DNA of 12,628 bases from an uncultured Lachnospiraceae bacterium (GTDB lineage: Bacteria > Bacillota > Clostridia > Lachnospirales > Lachnospiraceae), in contig CAMWOK010000058.1 of NCBI GenBank assembly GCA_947175845.1, positions 1 to 12,628 of the forward strand, read 5' to 3'. Positions 6,732-12,628 of this stretch are shown here, one piece after another. The position numbers and the translations under genes were made by a program. Every line of letters starts with the position of its first letter. Position 1 is the stretch's first letter. The notes beneath the pieces were generated by a model. It saw only the letters and a list, made by a program, of their open reading frames with translations, searched no databases and was not told the origin of the DNA.

Positions 6732-8557
6732 TATTCGACGGTAACAGACTTTGCCAGATTTCTCGGCTTGTCGACATCACATCCCTTGCCGACCGCCACA
6801 TAGTAGCCAAACAGCTGAAGCGGAATGATCGCCAGCGAGTTTGCAAAATACCGGCTGGTCCGCGGAATGTAGATCACATAGTCCGCGGCTTTCTCGATAT
6901 CCGTGTTCCCCTCGTTGGTGACAGCGAGCACAAACGCGCCCCGCGCCTTCACCTCAACCATGTTGCTGAGCGCCTTTCCAAACAGCGAATCCTGTGTCGC
7001 AACTGCTGCCACAAGCGTTCCTTCCTCGATCAGGGAAATCGTCCCATGCTTGAGTTCCCCCGCCGCGTATGCCTCGGAGTGGATGTAGGAGATCTCTTTC
7101 AGCTTCAGTGACCCCTCGAGGGAGATCGCGTAATCGATGCCCCGCCCGATAAAAAACACATCCTTTGCCCCGATATAGCGGTTTGCAAACCGCTGTATCC
7201 TCTGTTTGTTGGCCAGAAGCATCTCAATCTGCGCCGGAAGCCGCTTCAAATCCTCAAGCATATCGTAAAATTCCTGGTCCTCAAGCATACCGCGCACTCT
7301 GCCAAACTTCATCGCAAGCAGATACAGTGCCGCCAGCTGCGCACTGTAAGCCTTCGTTGTGGCGACCGCTATCTCGGGACCCGCCCATGTGTACATCACA
7401 TTATCCGCCTCCCGGGCGATAGAGCTCCCCACCACATTCACGATGCCAAGCACCTTGTGGCCAAGCTTCTGAGACTCGCGGAGCGCCGCGAGCGTGTCCG
7501 CAGTCTCCCCTGACTGGCTGATCACAATCACCATCGTCCCCTTCTCAAGTATCGGATTGCGGTATCGAAACTCGCTTGCCACATCGACCTCCACCGGGAT
7601 CCTGGCGATCCCCTCGATGACATATTTTCCAGTCATCCCGGCATGGTACGCGGAACCGCACGCCACGATAAAGATCTTGCTGACCGCCCGGATCTCCTCG
7701 TCGGACATCCCGAGTTCCTCGATCGCGATGTCCCTGTCCTGAATCCGCGGCCCCAGCGTATCTGTCACAGTCCTTGGCTGCTCATACATCTCCTTGAGCA
7801 TGAAATGCTCGTAGCCGCCCTTCTCCGCCGCGTTGGCGTCCCACTCGATCGTGACCGGGTCCTTGGCGATCTCCTCCTCATCGACTGTGTAGAAATGCAT
7901 GTGGTCTGCGCGCAGGCGCACAACCTCCTGATTCTCAATAAAATAAACCTTCCGGGTGTACCTGAGTATCGCAGGTACATCCGACGCGATAAAACAGCCG
8001 TCCTCATTCTGCCCCACGATCAGAGGACTGTCTTTTCGGACTGCAAAAATCTGATCCGGGTGTTCCGCAAACAGGATGCCAAGCGCGTAAGACCCCTGTA
8101 CGCGGTGCATGACCTTCGTGATGGCCTCGAGCGGATTCCCCTTATAGTAGTAATCGATCAGATGCGCCAGCACCTCCGTGTCCGTGTCGGAGACAAACGC
8201 ATATCCCTTTGCAAGCAGTTTCTCCTTCAGGGGAAGATAGTTCTCGATAATCCCGTTATGTACGACCGCGATCGTCTCCTTTGTATTGTAATGCGGGTGT
8301 GAATTTGCATCGCTGGGTGCCCCGTGCGTCGCCCAGCGCGTATGCCCGATACCGATGTTTCCCGGCATCGTCGCACCGCCGTGCGTCAGCTCTTCAAGCA
8401 CCTTGAGCCGCCCTGCGGACTTTCTGATCTGAATCTGTTCACCGTCAAACACTGCCATTCCCGCAGAGTCGTATCCTCTGTACTCGAGCCTGGAAAGCCC
8501 CTCTAGGATCACCGGCGCTGCCGCATGTTTCCCTATATACCCCACAATTCCACACAT
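6731..8557 (-). CDS. glmS: Glutamine--fructose-6-phosphate aminotransferase (isomerizing)
   Basis: GlmS converts fructose-6-phosphate and glutamine to glucosamine-6-phosphate and glutamate, the committed step to UDP-GlcNAc for peptidoglycan and other amino-sugar polymers. It is cytoplasmic. The 608 residues match the usual length. The N-terminal glutaminase begins MCGIVGYIG, with Cys2 as nucleophile after Met removal; RWATHG at 74-79 and NG at 101-102 belong to that site. Two SIS isomerase domains follow from about 290, with ISQSGETADT at 346-355. ELKHG places H504, and the C-terminus ends NLAKSVTVE with the Schiff-base lysine at 603, both as in E. coli GlmS. The start at 8557 is required for an N-terminal Cys and has GGAGG nine bases upstream. 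Only 32 bases separate it from the glycosyltransferase gene, so there is no room for a glmS ribozyme in its own leader. Confidence 0.99.
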   Translation of the reverse strand: MCGIVGYIGKHAAAPVILEGLSRLEYRGYDSAGMAVFDGEQIQIRKSAGRLKVLEELTHGGATMPGNIGIGHTRWATHGAPSDANSHPHYNTKETIAVVHNGIIENYLPLKEKLLAKGYAFVSDTDTEVLAHLIDYYYKGNPLEAITKVMHRVQGSYALGILFAEHPDQIFAVRKDSPLIVGQNEDGCFIASDVPAILRYTRKVYFIENQEVVRLRADHMHFYTVDEEEIAKDPVTIEWDANAAEKGGYEHFMLKEMYEQPRTVTDTLGPRIQDRDIAIEELGMSDEEIRAVSKIFIVACGSAYHAGMTGKYVIEGIARIPVEVDVASEFRYRNPILEKGTMVIVISQSGETADTLAALRESQKLGHKVLGIVNVVGSSIAREADNVMYTWAGPEIAVATTKAYSAQLAALYLLAMKFGRVRGMLEDQEFYDMLEDLKRLPAQIEMLLANKQRIQRFANRYIGAKDVFFIGRGIDYAISLEGSLKLKEISYIHSEAYAAGELKHGTISLIEEGTLVAAVATQDSLFGKALSNMVEVKARGAFVLAVTNEGNTDIEKAADYVIYIPRTSRYFANSLAIIPLQLFGYYVAVGKGCDVDKPRNLAKSVTVE

Positions 8558-8566
8558 ACTATCCGA

Positions 8567-8571
8567 CCTCC
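8567..8571 (-). promoter_or_regulatory. Ribosome binding site setting the glmS start
   Basis: GGAGG on the minus strand is nine bases from the ATG at 8557. This supports Met-Cys as the N-terminus rather than an in-frame start at 8623, which would overlap the upstream gene and block the catalytic Cys. Confidence 0.85.
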
Positions 8572-8589
8572 AAATTTTTTGTGTTCCAG

Positions 8590-9522
8590 CTAATCCCAAT
8601 ATGTCCTGCTCGCACTGCACCACCTCACGATGCGCTGCGGCAGGCTTCGATAGTGTTTTCCAAGCTGGTATCCGATCAGCTTATACCCGCTTGATACAAT
8701 CAAATATGGTATTTCCATCCATTTCTTTGTCTGAAACAGATGTCTGAGTGTGCTTCTGACAAGTTTTCTGCCCTCGCTCTGTGACGAGACCGCCGCAAAC
8801 ACCTCCGGGTGCTGTGCCTGGGATACTCCCAGGTCAAAATTTCTGTGAAACTGCTGCATACAGGTATAATTGTGGGAGTGGCGCACCTTCGCCTCCGCCG
8901 CATAGGCGATGCGGTATCCGCCAGTGACTGCATGGCCTGCGTACACCATATCTTCATTGAAGATCGCTTTCTTGACAAAGCCTCCGATATTCTCATAGAT
9001 TTCCCTGTTGTATGCCGCACATACATTCGAACAAAAAAACGTCTTGATGCCATACCTGTCCAGATCGGCAGCCGATTTCACCGACGACTGCGCCGGGTAG
9101 TTAAATCCTCTTGTGTACTTCTCAATCTCGCGGCATCCCGGAAGCGGAAGCTGCCGCGCGTACGCTGCCGCGATATCCTCCTGCCGGGTGAGCGCCTCCA
9201 CCAGCGTCCGTATCAGCTGGCTGTCATCCGGCATTGCATCCTGCGTCATGCACACGAAAATGTCCGCCTTGGAGTACTGTACTGCCTTCGCCCGCGTCCT
9301 TCCATGATCAAACTCCTTTTCCGGCAGATGGTGTACCTCAATATTTTTATAGTTTTCCAGAATGTCCGTTCCAGAAAAGAGATCATAAAAATACTGCTCT
9401 TCCGTGTTCATGATGATGATCCTGTGTATGGGATAGGACTGTTTCTCCAGCGCCCTGATCAGCTCGAGAACCTGCTGTCCTGGCTTGTAAGTCAACAGTA
9501 TGACATCTACACTATACTGCAT
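8590..9522 (-). CDS. GT2 family glycosyltransferase, rhamnosyltransferase-like
   Basis: The 310-residue protein opens with the GT-A fold strand VDVILLTYKPG (5-15). FDHGRTR at 71-77 and TQDAMPDD at 93-100 match the nucleotide-sugar binding region of GT2 enzymes related to bacterial rhamnosyltransferases. CSNVCAAYNR at 164-173 and NEDMVYAGH at 189-197 supply the usual acceptor-side and catalytic-base (ED) motifs. No transmembrane segment is evident, so it probably works at the inner membrane face on a lipid-linked sugar. Donor and acceptor cannot be read from the sequence. The start at 9522 has GGGGAG eight bases upstream. It sits between an LCP gene and glmS, fitting cell-wall polysaccharide synthesis. 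Only 21 bases separate its start from the terminator-like hairpin upstream, so its transcript must read through that hairpin. Confidence 0.88.
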   Translation of the reverse strand: MQYSVDVILLTYKPGQQVLELIRALEKQSYPIHRIIIMNTEEQYFYDLFSGTDILENYKNIEVHHLPEKEFDHGRTRAKAVQYSKADIFVCMTQDAMPDDSQLIRTLVEALTRQEDIAAAYARQLPLPGCREIEKYTRGFNYPAQSSVKSAADLDRYGIKTFFCSNVCAAYNREIYENIGGFVKKAIFNEDMVYAGHAVTGGYRIAYAAEAKVRHSHNYTCMQQFHRNFDLGVSQAQHPEVFAAVSSQSEGRKLVRSTLRHLFQTKKWMEIPYLIVSSGYKLIGYQLGKHYRSLPQRIVRWCSASRTYWD

Positions 9523-9543
9523 ATTTATCGCTCCCCGTATGCC

Positions 9544-9567
9544 AAAAAGGAACCGGTTTCGGTTCCT
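9544..9567 (-). terminator. Intrinsic terminator after the LCP gene (possible attenuator)
   Basis: The minus-strand transcript forms an eight-pair stem AGGAACCG / CGGTTCCT with loop AAAC, followed by a run of five U (the first belongs to the stem). It begins 11 bases after the LCP stop codon. The U-run is short, so termination may be partial, which would let downstream genes be read. Confidence 0.75.
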
Positions 9568-9578
9568 GATCGGCTCCT

Positions 9579-11156
9579 CTATTCTCCATTATAACTGATT
9601 CCTGTCTCCTCTGCAATACGCTGACTGCATCGCTTCACAGTCTCGGTCGGCGTGTAGCCGCTCTCATCGAATAAAAATTCGTGCAGCAGCGTCACGTTCT
9701 TGGTGAGATCAATCGGCACAACTACGCTCGCCTTGCCCACAACACCGTTCATCTTCACATGGTCATTGAACGGAAAACCTACTGTCTCGCCAATCTCATA
9801 GTTGGCGATATCGGAGAGCAGTGTCAAAATCTCCGGCAGTGTCAGGGAGGTTGCTATCTCCCCAAAGATTGCACTCGCGATGTTATTGAGTGTCGTCGGA
9901 TTCAGTGTCATCGCCTTTTTCGCGATCTGTGTCAGGACGGTTCTCTGGCGCTCTGTCCTCGCTCCGTCACCTCCGCTCGTATATCGAATCCTGCAGTAGG
10001 CCGTCGCCTGGAGTCCGTTGAGCGTCTGAAGTCCCGCGTGTTTGACCGCCGTGTACTCCACACCTTCGATCGCTTCATACATTTCATTTCCACTCGCGTC
10101 TTTGCCGACTACCCTGCCGACCATCGAGATCTGGTAACTGTTGAGATGCGCGATCTCCTCCTCTGTCACATTGATCTCAACACCGCCGACTGCATCCACC
10201 AGGTCGATGACCGCGTCAAATCCCACTGTGACAAAATCTGTGATATCCAGATCCAGATTCATATTGAGCATACCGATCGCCTGCTGTGCCCCGCCCTTGG
10301 CGTAGGCCGCATTTGCCTTGCTGTACTTGTCGTTTGTCATATTGAGCCAGGTATCGCGGTACACGGACACGAGCTTCACTTCTTTCGTATCCTGGTTGAT
10401 GGACGCGATCATAATTACATCTGTACGCGTGTTCTTATCCAGCTCCTTGTTGCGCGAATCGACGCCGAACAGTGCGATATTTCTGTATCCTAACATGCTG
10501 CTCTCGCCCTGATCGATAACCTCCTGCACCTCCTTGTTGATATGCACCTCACTCGGATCAATCTCGACGAGCTGGATCTTCTGCGCCTGGTTCATTGCCC
10601 ACAGCGCCCCCAGCAGCAGCAGCAGCAGCAAAATTTCCGACACAAACAGTATGATCTTTTTTCCTGTTTTCTTTGACGGCGGCCTCTTTGATGCCTTGCT
10701 GGCTGAATTTTTATGCGGCTTGCCGGACGCGGATTTGCCTGCCGGACGCGGCTGGTTTGCCGGGTTTGCCTGTCTGCGCGGCTGGCCAGATGCGCCGGGC
10801 GGCCTCGAGCTGCCCTCCCGCACCGGACGTCCTGCGCGCACCTCGCCGTCCGCCGCCTGTCTGCGCGGCTGCCCCGTCGGCCTCTGCCGGCCGTCTGCCG
10901 CCTGTCTGCGCGGCTGGTCAGACGCACCGGCTGGACGCGGCTGGCCCGTCACTCCTGGCTGGCCGTCCGCCGCCTGTCTGCGCGGCTGGCCCGTCGGTCT
11001 CTGCTGACCAGACGCACCGGACGGACGCGGCTGGCCAGACGGCCTTGACTGACCGCTCGTCGACGGCCTGCGCGGCTGGCCAGATGGTCTGCCCTCACCG
11101 GACGGCCTCCTGCCGACATTTGCATTTTTACTGTTGCTGTTATCATGATCCTGCAT
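9579..11156 (-). CDS. LytR-CpsA-Psr (LCP) family cell-wall polymer ligase/regulator
   Basis: LCP proteins transfer lipid-linked glycopolymers such as teichoic acids or capsule to peptidoglycan outside the membrane. Of 525 residues, the first ~165 are basic and rich in Gly, Pro, Arg and Gln, with repeats. One transmembrane segment spans about 167-187 and includes seven Leu in a row. The LCP domain runs from about 224 to 412 with TRTDVIMIAS (243-252), SVYRDTW (264-270) and the signature RIRYTSGGDGARTERQR (389-405). The conserved Asp and Arg residues of the pyrophosphate-binding pocket are present. A C-terminal extension follows to 525. By family topology the N-terminal tail is cytoplasmic. The start at 11156 has GGAGG seven bases upstream. 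It is 52 bases after the sugar-phosphate transferase gene, which would make the substrate class it attaches. Confidence 0.95.
   Translation of the reverse strand: MQDHDNSNSKNANVGRRPSGEGRPSGQPRRPSTSGQSRPSGQPRPSGASGQQRPTGQPRRQAADGQPGVTGQPRPAGASDQPRRQAADGRQRPTGQPRRQAADGEVRAGRPVREGSSRPPGASGQPRRQANPANQPRPAGKSASGKPHKNSASKASKRPPSKKTGKKIILFVSEILLLLLLLGALWAMNQAQKIQLVEIDPSEVHINKEVQEVIDQGESSMLGYRNIALFGVDSRNKELDKNTRTDVIMIASINQDTKEVKLVSVYRDTWLNMTNDKYSKANAAYAKGGAQQAIGMLNMNLDLDITDFVTVGFDAVIDLVDAVGGVEINVTEEEIAHLNSYQISMVGRVVGKDASGNEMYEAIEGVEYTAVKHAGLQTLNGLQATAYCRIRYTSGGDGARTERQRTVLTQIAKKAMTLNPTTLNNIASAIFGEIATSLTLPEILTLLSDIANYEIGETVGFPFNDHVKMNGVVGKASVVVPIDLTKNVTLLHEFLFDESGYTPTETVKRCSQRIAEETGISYNGE
9588..9616 (-). 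promoter_or_regulatory. Candidate sigma-A promoter for the GT-glmS-htrA-clpX genes
   Basis: A perfect TATAAT (9588-9593) lies 17 bases downstream of TTGCAG (9611-9616) on the minus strand. It matches TATAAT fully and TTGACA at its first three bases. The -10 box is inside the last codons of the LCP gene and predicts a start near 9581, just before the hairpin at 9548-9567. This is a sequence match only. Confidence 0.55.
10611..10628 (-). repeat. (CTG)6 tract in the LCP membrane segment
   Basis: Six CTG codons in a row encode six of seven consecutive leucines in the LCP transmembrane helix. Copy change by slippage would lengthen or shorten the helix without a frameshift. Confidence 0.9.
10719..11114 (-). 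repeat. Degenerate Gly-Pro-Arg-Gln repeats in the LCP N-terminal tail
   Basis: Residues about 15-146 repeat short units: GQPRRQAADG-like blocks at about 56-65, 80-89 and 95-104, and many RPSGQPRP or RPTGQPRR variants. At DNA level ctgcgcggctg recurs at about 10774, 10861, 10906, 10979 and 11066 on the plus strand. The tail is strongly basic and predicted disordered. Confidence 0.88.
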
Positions 11157-11208
11157 TTTTAAACCTCCATGCTGTCATCAGCCCAAATTTGGCATCAGCA
11201 CAAATCTT

Positions 11209-12627
11209 TTAATAGGCATTCTTATTGATAAAGCCTTTAAATACTGTGAGAAATAAGATCTTAAAGTCAAACGCCATCGACCAGTTTTCAATGTAATAGA
11301 GATCATACTCTATGCGCTTTTTGATCGATGTATCTCCCCTGTAGCCGTTGACCTGTGCCCAGCCTGTAATTCCGGGCCGGACCTGATGCTTTATCATATA
11401 CCTTGGAATTTCCTCTTTAAACTTTTCGACAAAAAGAGGTCTTTCCGGACGTGGACCGATCAGACTCATATCCCCCTTTAAGACATTAAAAAGCTGCGGG
11501 AGTTCATCAATACTCGTACTTCGAAGCACTCTTCCCACTTTTGTAACTCTCGGATCATTTTTGGTCGTCCAGCCCTTTTTCTCCTCGGCATCACTCTGAA
11601 CCTCCATGCTCCGAAATTTATACATCTGAAAGGGCTTATTGTGAAGCCCTACCCTCTCCTGCTTAAAAATCAATGGTCCTCTGCTTGTCACCTTCACCCC
11701 GATCACGGCAGCGATCATAAACGGGGATGTCAGAACAATCGCTGCCAGCGCACCTGCAATGTCAATCAGCCGCTTCGCCACCATGTTCATCATGTTGTTG
11801 AGCGGAACTCTCCTGATGTTCACCACCGCGAGGCCATCGAGATCCTCTAGGTACGGCCGGCTTGGAATCACACTGTTGTAATCCGGTATAAACTTTGTGT
11901 GCACGCCTGACTTTTCGCAGATATTTACGATATCCACCAGCCTGTCATAATCGGACAGGGAGAGCGTGATACCGATCTCATCAAGTTGGTTTTCCATCAA
12001 AATCGTGCGCAGCGAGTCAATCTCCGCGGTCACATGGACACCCTTGTAAACAGCCCCCACCGGAACATGGTCATCGAGTATGCCGCACACTTCGTACCCC
12101 CACTCCGGATTTGCCTTGATCTTGTCAATGTACTCCTCACCCGCACGCGAGTAGCCGACTAACAATATATGCTTGACATTGTAGCCCTTCTTTCGAAGTT
12201 TGCGCAGACCATATCGAACGCTTTTGCGCATCAGAGATTCCGCTACAATATTGATCCCGTAGAAAACACCGACCATTCCTCGTGAGAAATCTGGTATATT
12301 GATGGCAAAAAGTACTACCATGACCGCCAAAAGCCCCACAGTATTGGCTTTGATAATGTTGAAGATCTCATAGACTGTCTTCGCCGTGCGCTTTGATGAA
12401 TACAAATCAAATGTATTGTACAAGATCAGATATTCCGGTACGATGGCCAGAAACGCGATAAAGTAAACCTGAACCGACAAAATTCCCGTGCCGGGATCGT
12501 TCGCCTTCACATACCCGCTCAGCCACAGAAACCAGGAAAGCCAATAGGTGGCTGCTATAACCAGTGCATCGATCAGAACCAGCAGTCTGTTAAAATACTT
12601 CTGATTATCTCTTATCAATTTTCTCAC
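11209..12627 (-). CDS. Undecaprenyl-phosphate sugar-1-phosphate transferase (polyprenyl glycosylphosphotransferase)
   Basis: This membrane enzyme starts lipid-linked polysaccharide synthesis by moving a sugar-1-phosphate from a nucleotide sugar to undecaprenyl phosphate. The N-terminal part has four or five hydrophobic segments (about 15-38, 50-72, 95-112, 117-130). A Rossmann-like CoA_binding_3-type domain begins near 152 (KHILLVGYSRAGEEY). The catalytic Bac_transf domain covers about 282-472: KRLIDIAGA, a re-entrant hydrophobic helix 291-312, KQERVG, YKFRSM (336-341), the Asp-Glu dyad D374-E375 in IDELPQLFNVL, and GDMSLIGPRPERP. This is the WbaP/CpsE class; the sugar is not determined. The apparent start is a GTG at 12627, one base from the window edge, so a start further upstream and its ribosome site cannot be excluded. 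The stop is TAA at 11209. By eye its DNA is more AT-rich than the genes to the left. Confidence 0.93.
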   Translation of the reverse strand: MRKLIRDNQKYFNRLLVLIDALVIAATYWLSWFLWLSGYVKANDPGTGILSVQVYFIAFLAIVPEYLILYNTFDLYSSKRTAKTVYEIFNIIKANTVGLLAVMVVLFAINIPDFSRGMVGVFYGINIVAESLMRKSVRYGLRKLRKKGYNVKHILLVGYSRAGEEYIDKIKANPEWGYEVCGILDDHVPVGAVYKGVHVTAEIDSLRTILMENQLDEIGITLSLSDYDRLVDIVNICEKSGVHTKFIPDYNSVIPSRPYLEDLDGLAVVNIRRVPLNNMMNMVAKRLIDIAGALAAIVLTSPFMIAAVIGVKVTSRGPLIFKQERVGLHNKPFQMYKFRSMEVQSDAEEKKGWTTKNDPRVTKVGRVLRSTSIDELPQLFNVLKGDMSLIGPRPERPLFVEKFKEEIPRYMIKHQVRPGITGWAQVNGYRGDTSIKKRIEYDLYYIENWSMAFDFKILFLTVFKGFINKNAY

Positions 12628-12628
12628 C

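Noticed and set aside
8558..8589. glmS ribozyme
   Set aside because: The gap is far too short and shows no ribozyme-like core.
8558..8623. Upstream in-frame glmS start
   Set aside because: It would overlap the glycosyltransferase gene and hide the catalytic N-terminal Cys.
9681..10493. Plus-strand open frame of 270 codons opposite the LCP domain
   Set aside because: Shadow of the conserved LCP coding sequence; Cys/His/Arg-rich translation typical of antisense frames.
11183..11192. Palindrome CCAAATTTGG between the sugar transferase and LCP genes
   Set aside because: A ten-base palindrome with no extended arms, no U-run and no promoter next to it; too short to call an operator or terminator.

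Overview
The window is a gene-dense stretch in which every gene I can support lies on the minus strand, so transcription runs from the right end to the left. There are eight protein genes, no recognisable RNA genes, no insertion sequences and no CRISPR array. Intergenic gaps are only about 20 to 56 bases, and most starts have a strong GGAGG-type ribosome binding site. The protein families, the strong Shine-Dalgarno sites and the moderately high GC point to a Gram-positive Clostridia genome, most likely Lachnospiraceae. This is inferred from family resemblance, not from a database search.

Region 1 (9579-12627) is envelope polysaccharide assembly. A membrane sugar-1-phosphate transferase (initiator of lipid-linked polysaccharide synthesis) is followed by a LytR-CpsA-Psr (LCP) protein, the class that attaches such polymers to the cell wall. 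The LCP protein has an unusually long, basic, repeat-rich cytoplasmic tail. An intrinsic terminator follows it. A good sigma-70/sigma-A-type promoter is embedded in the last codons of the LCP gene, upstream of that hairpin.

Region 2 (6731-9522) holds a GT2 (rhamnosyltransferase-like) glycosyltransferase and glmS, which supplies glucosamine-6-phosphate for UDP-GlcNAc and cell-wall synthesis.

Region 3 (3504-6682) is protein quality control. It encodes a membrane-anchored HtrA-type serine protease with one PDZ domain and a very acidic linker, then a divergent ClpX-type AAA+ unfoldase. The unfoldase keeps its ATPase, pore-loop and ClpP-docking (IGF) motifs but has lost the RKH substrate loop and gained long N-terminal extensions.

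Region 4 (1-3466) holds a class I SAM-dependent methyltransferase and a large three-part protein that runs off the left edge. This last protein has N-terminal TPRs, about 190 residues of Glu/Ala/Tyr-rich repeats (26 uninterrupted pentads at the core), and a DUF4037 nucleotidyltransferase-like domain.

Genes from the glycosyltransferase leftward could be one transcript starting near 9581, coupling envelope sugar supply to proteolysis and to two uncharacterised proteins. The least explained parts are the variant ClpX and the TPR-repeat-DUF4037 protein. No part of the window proves a new system.
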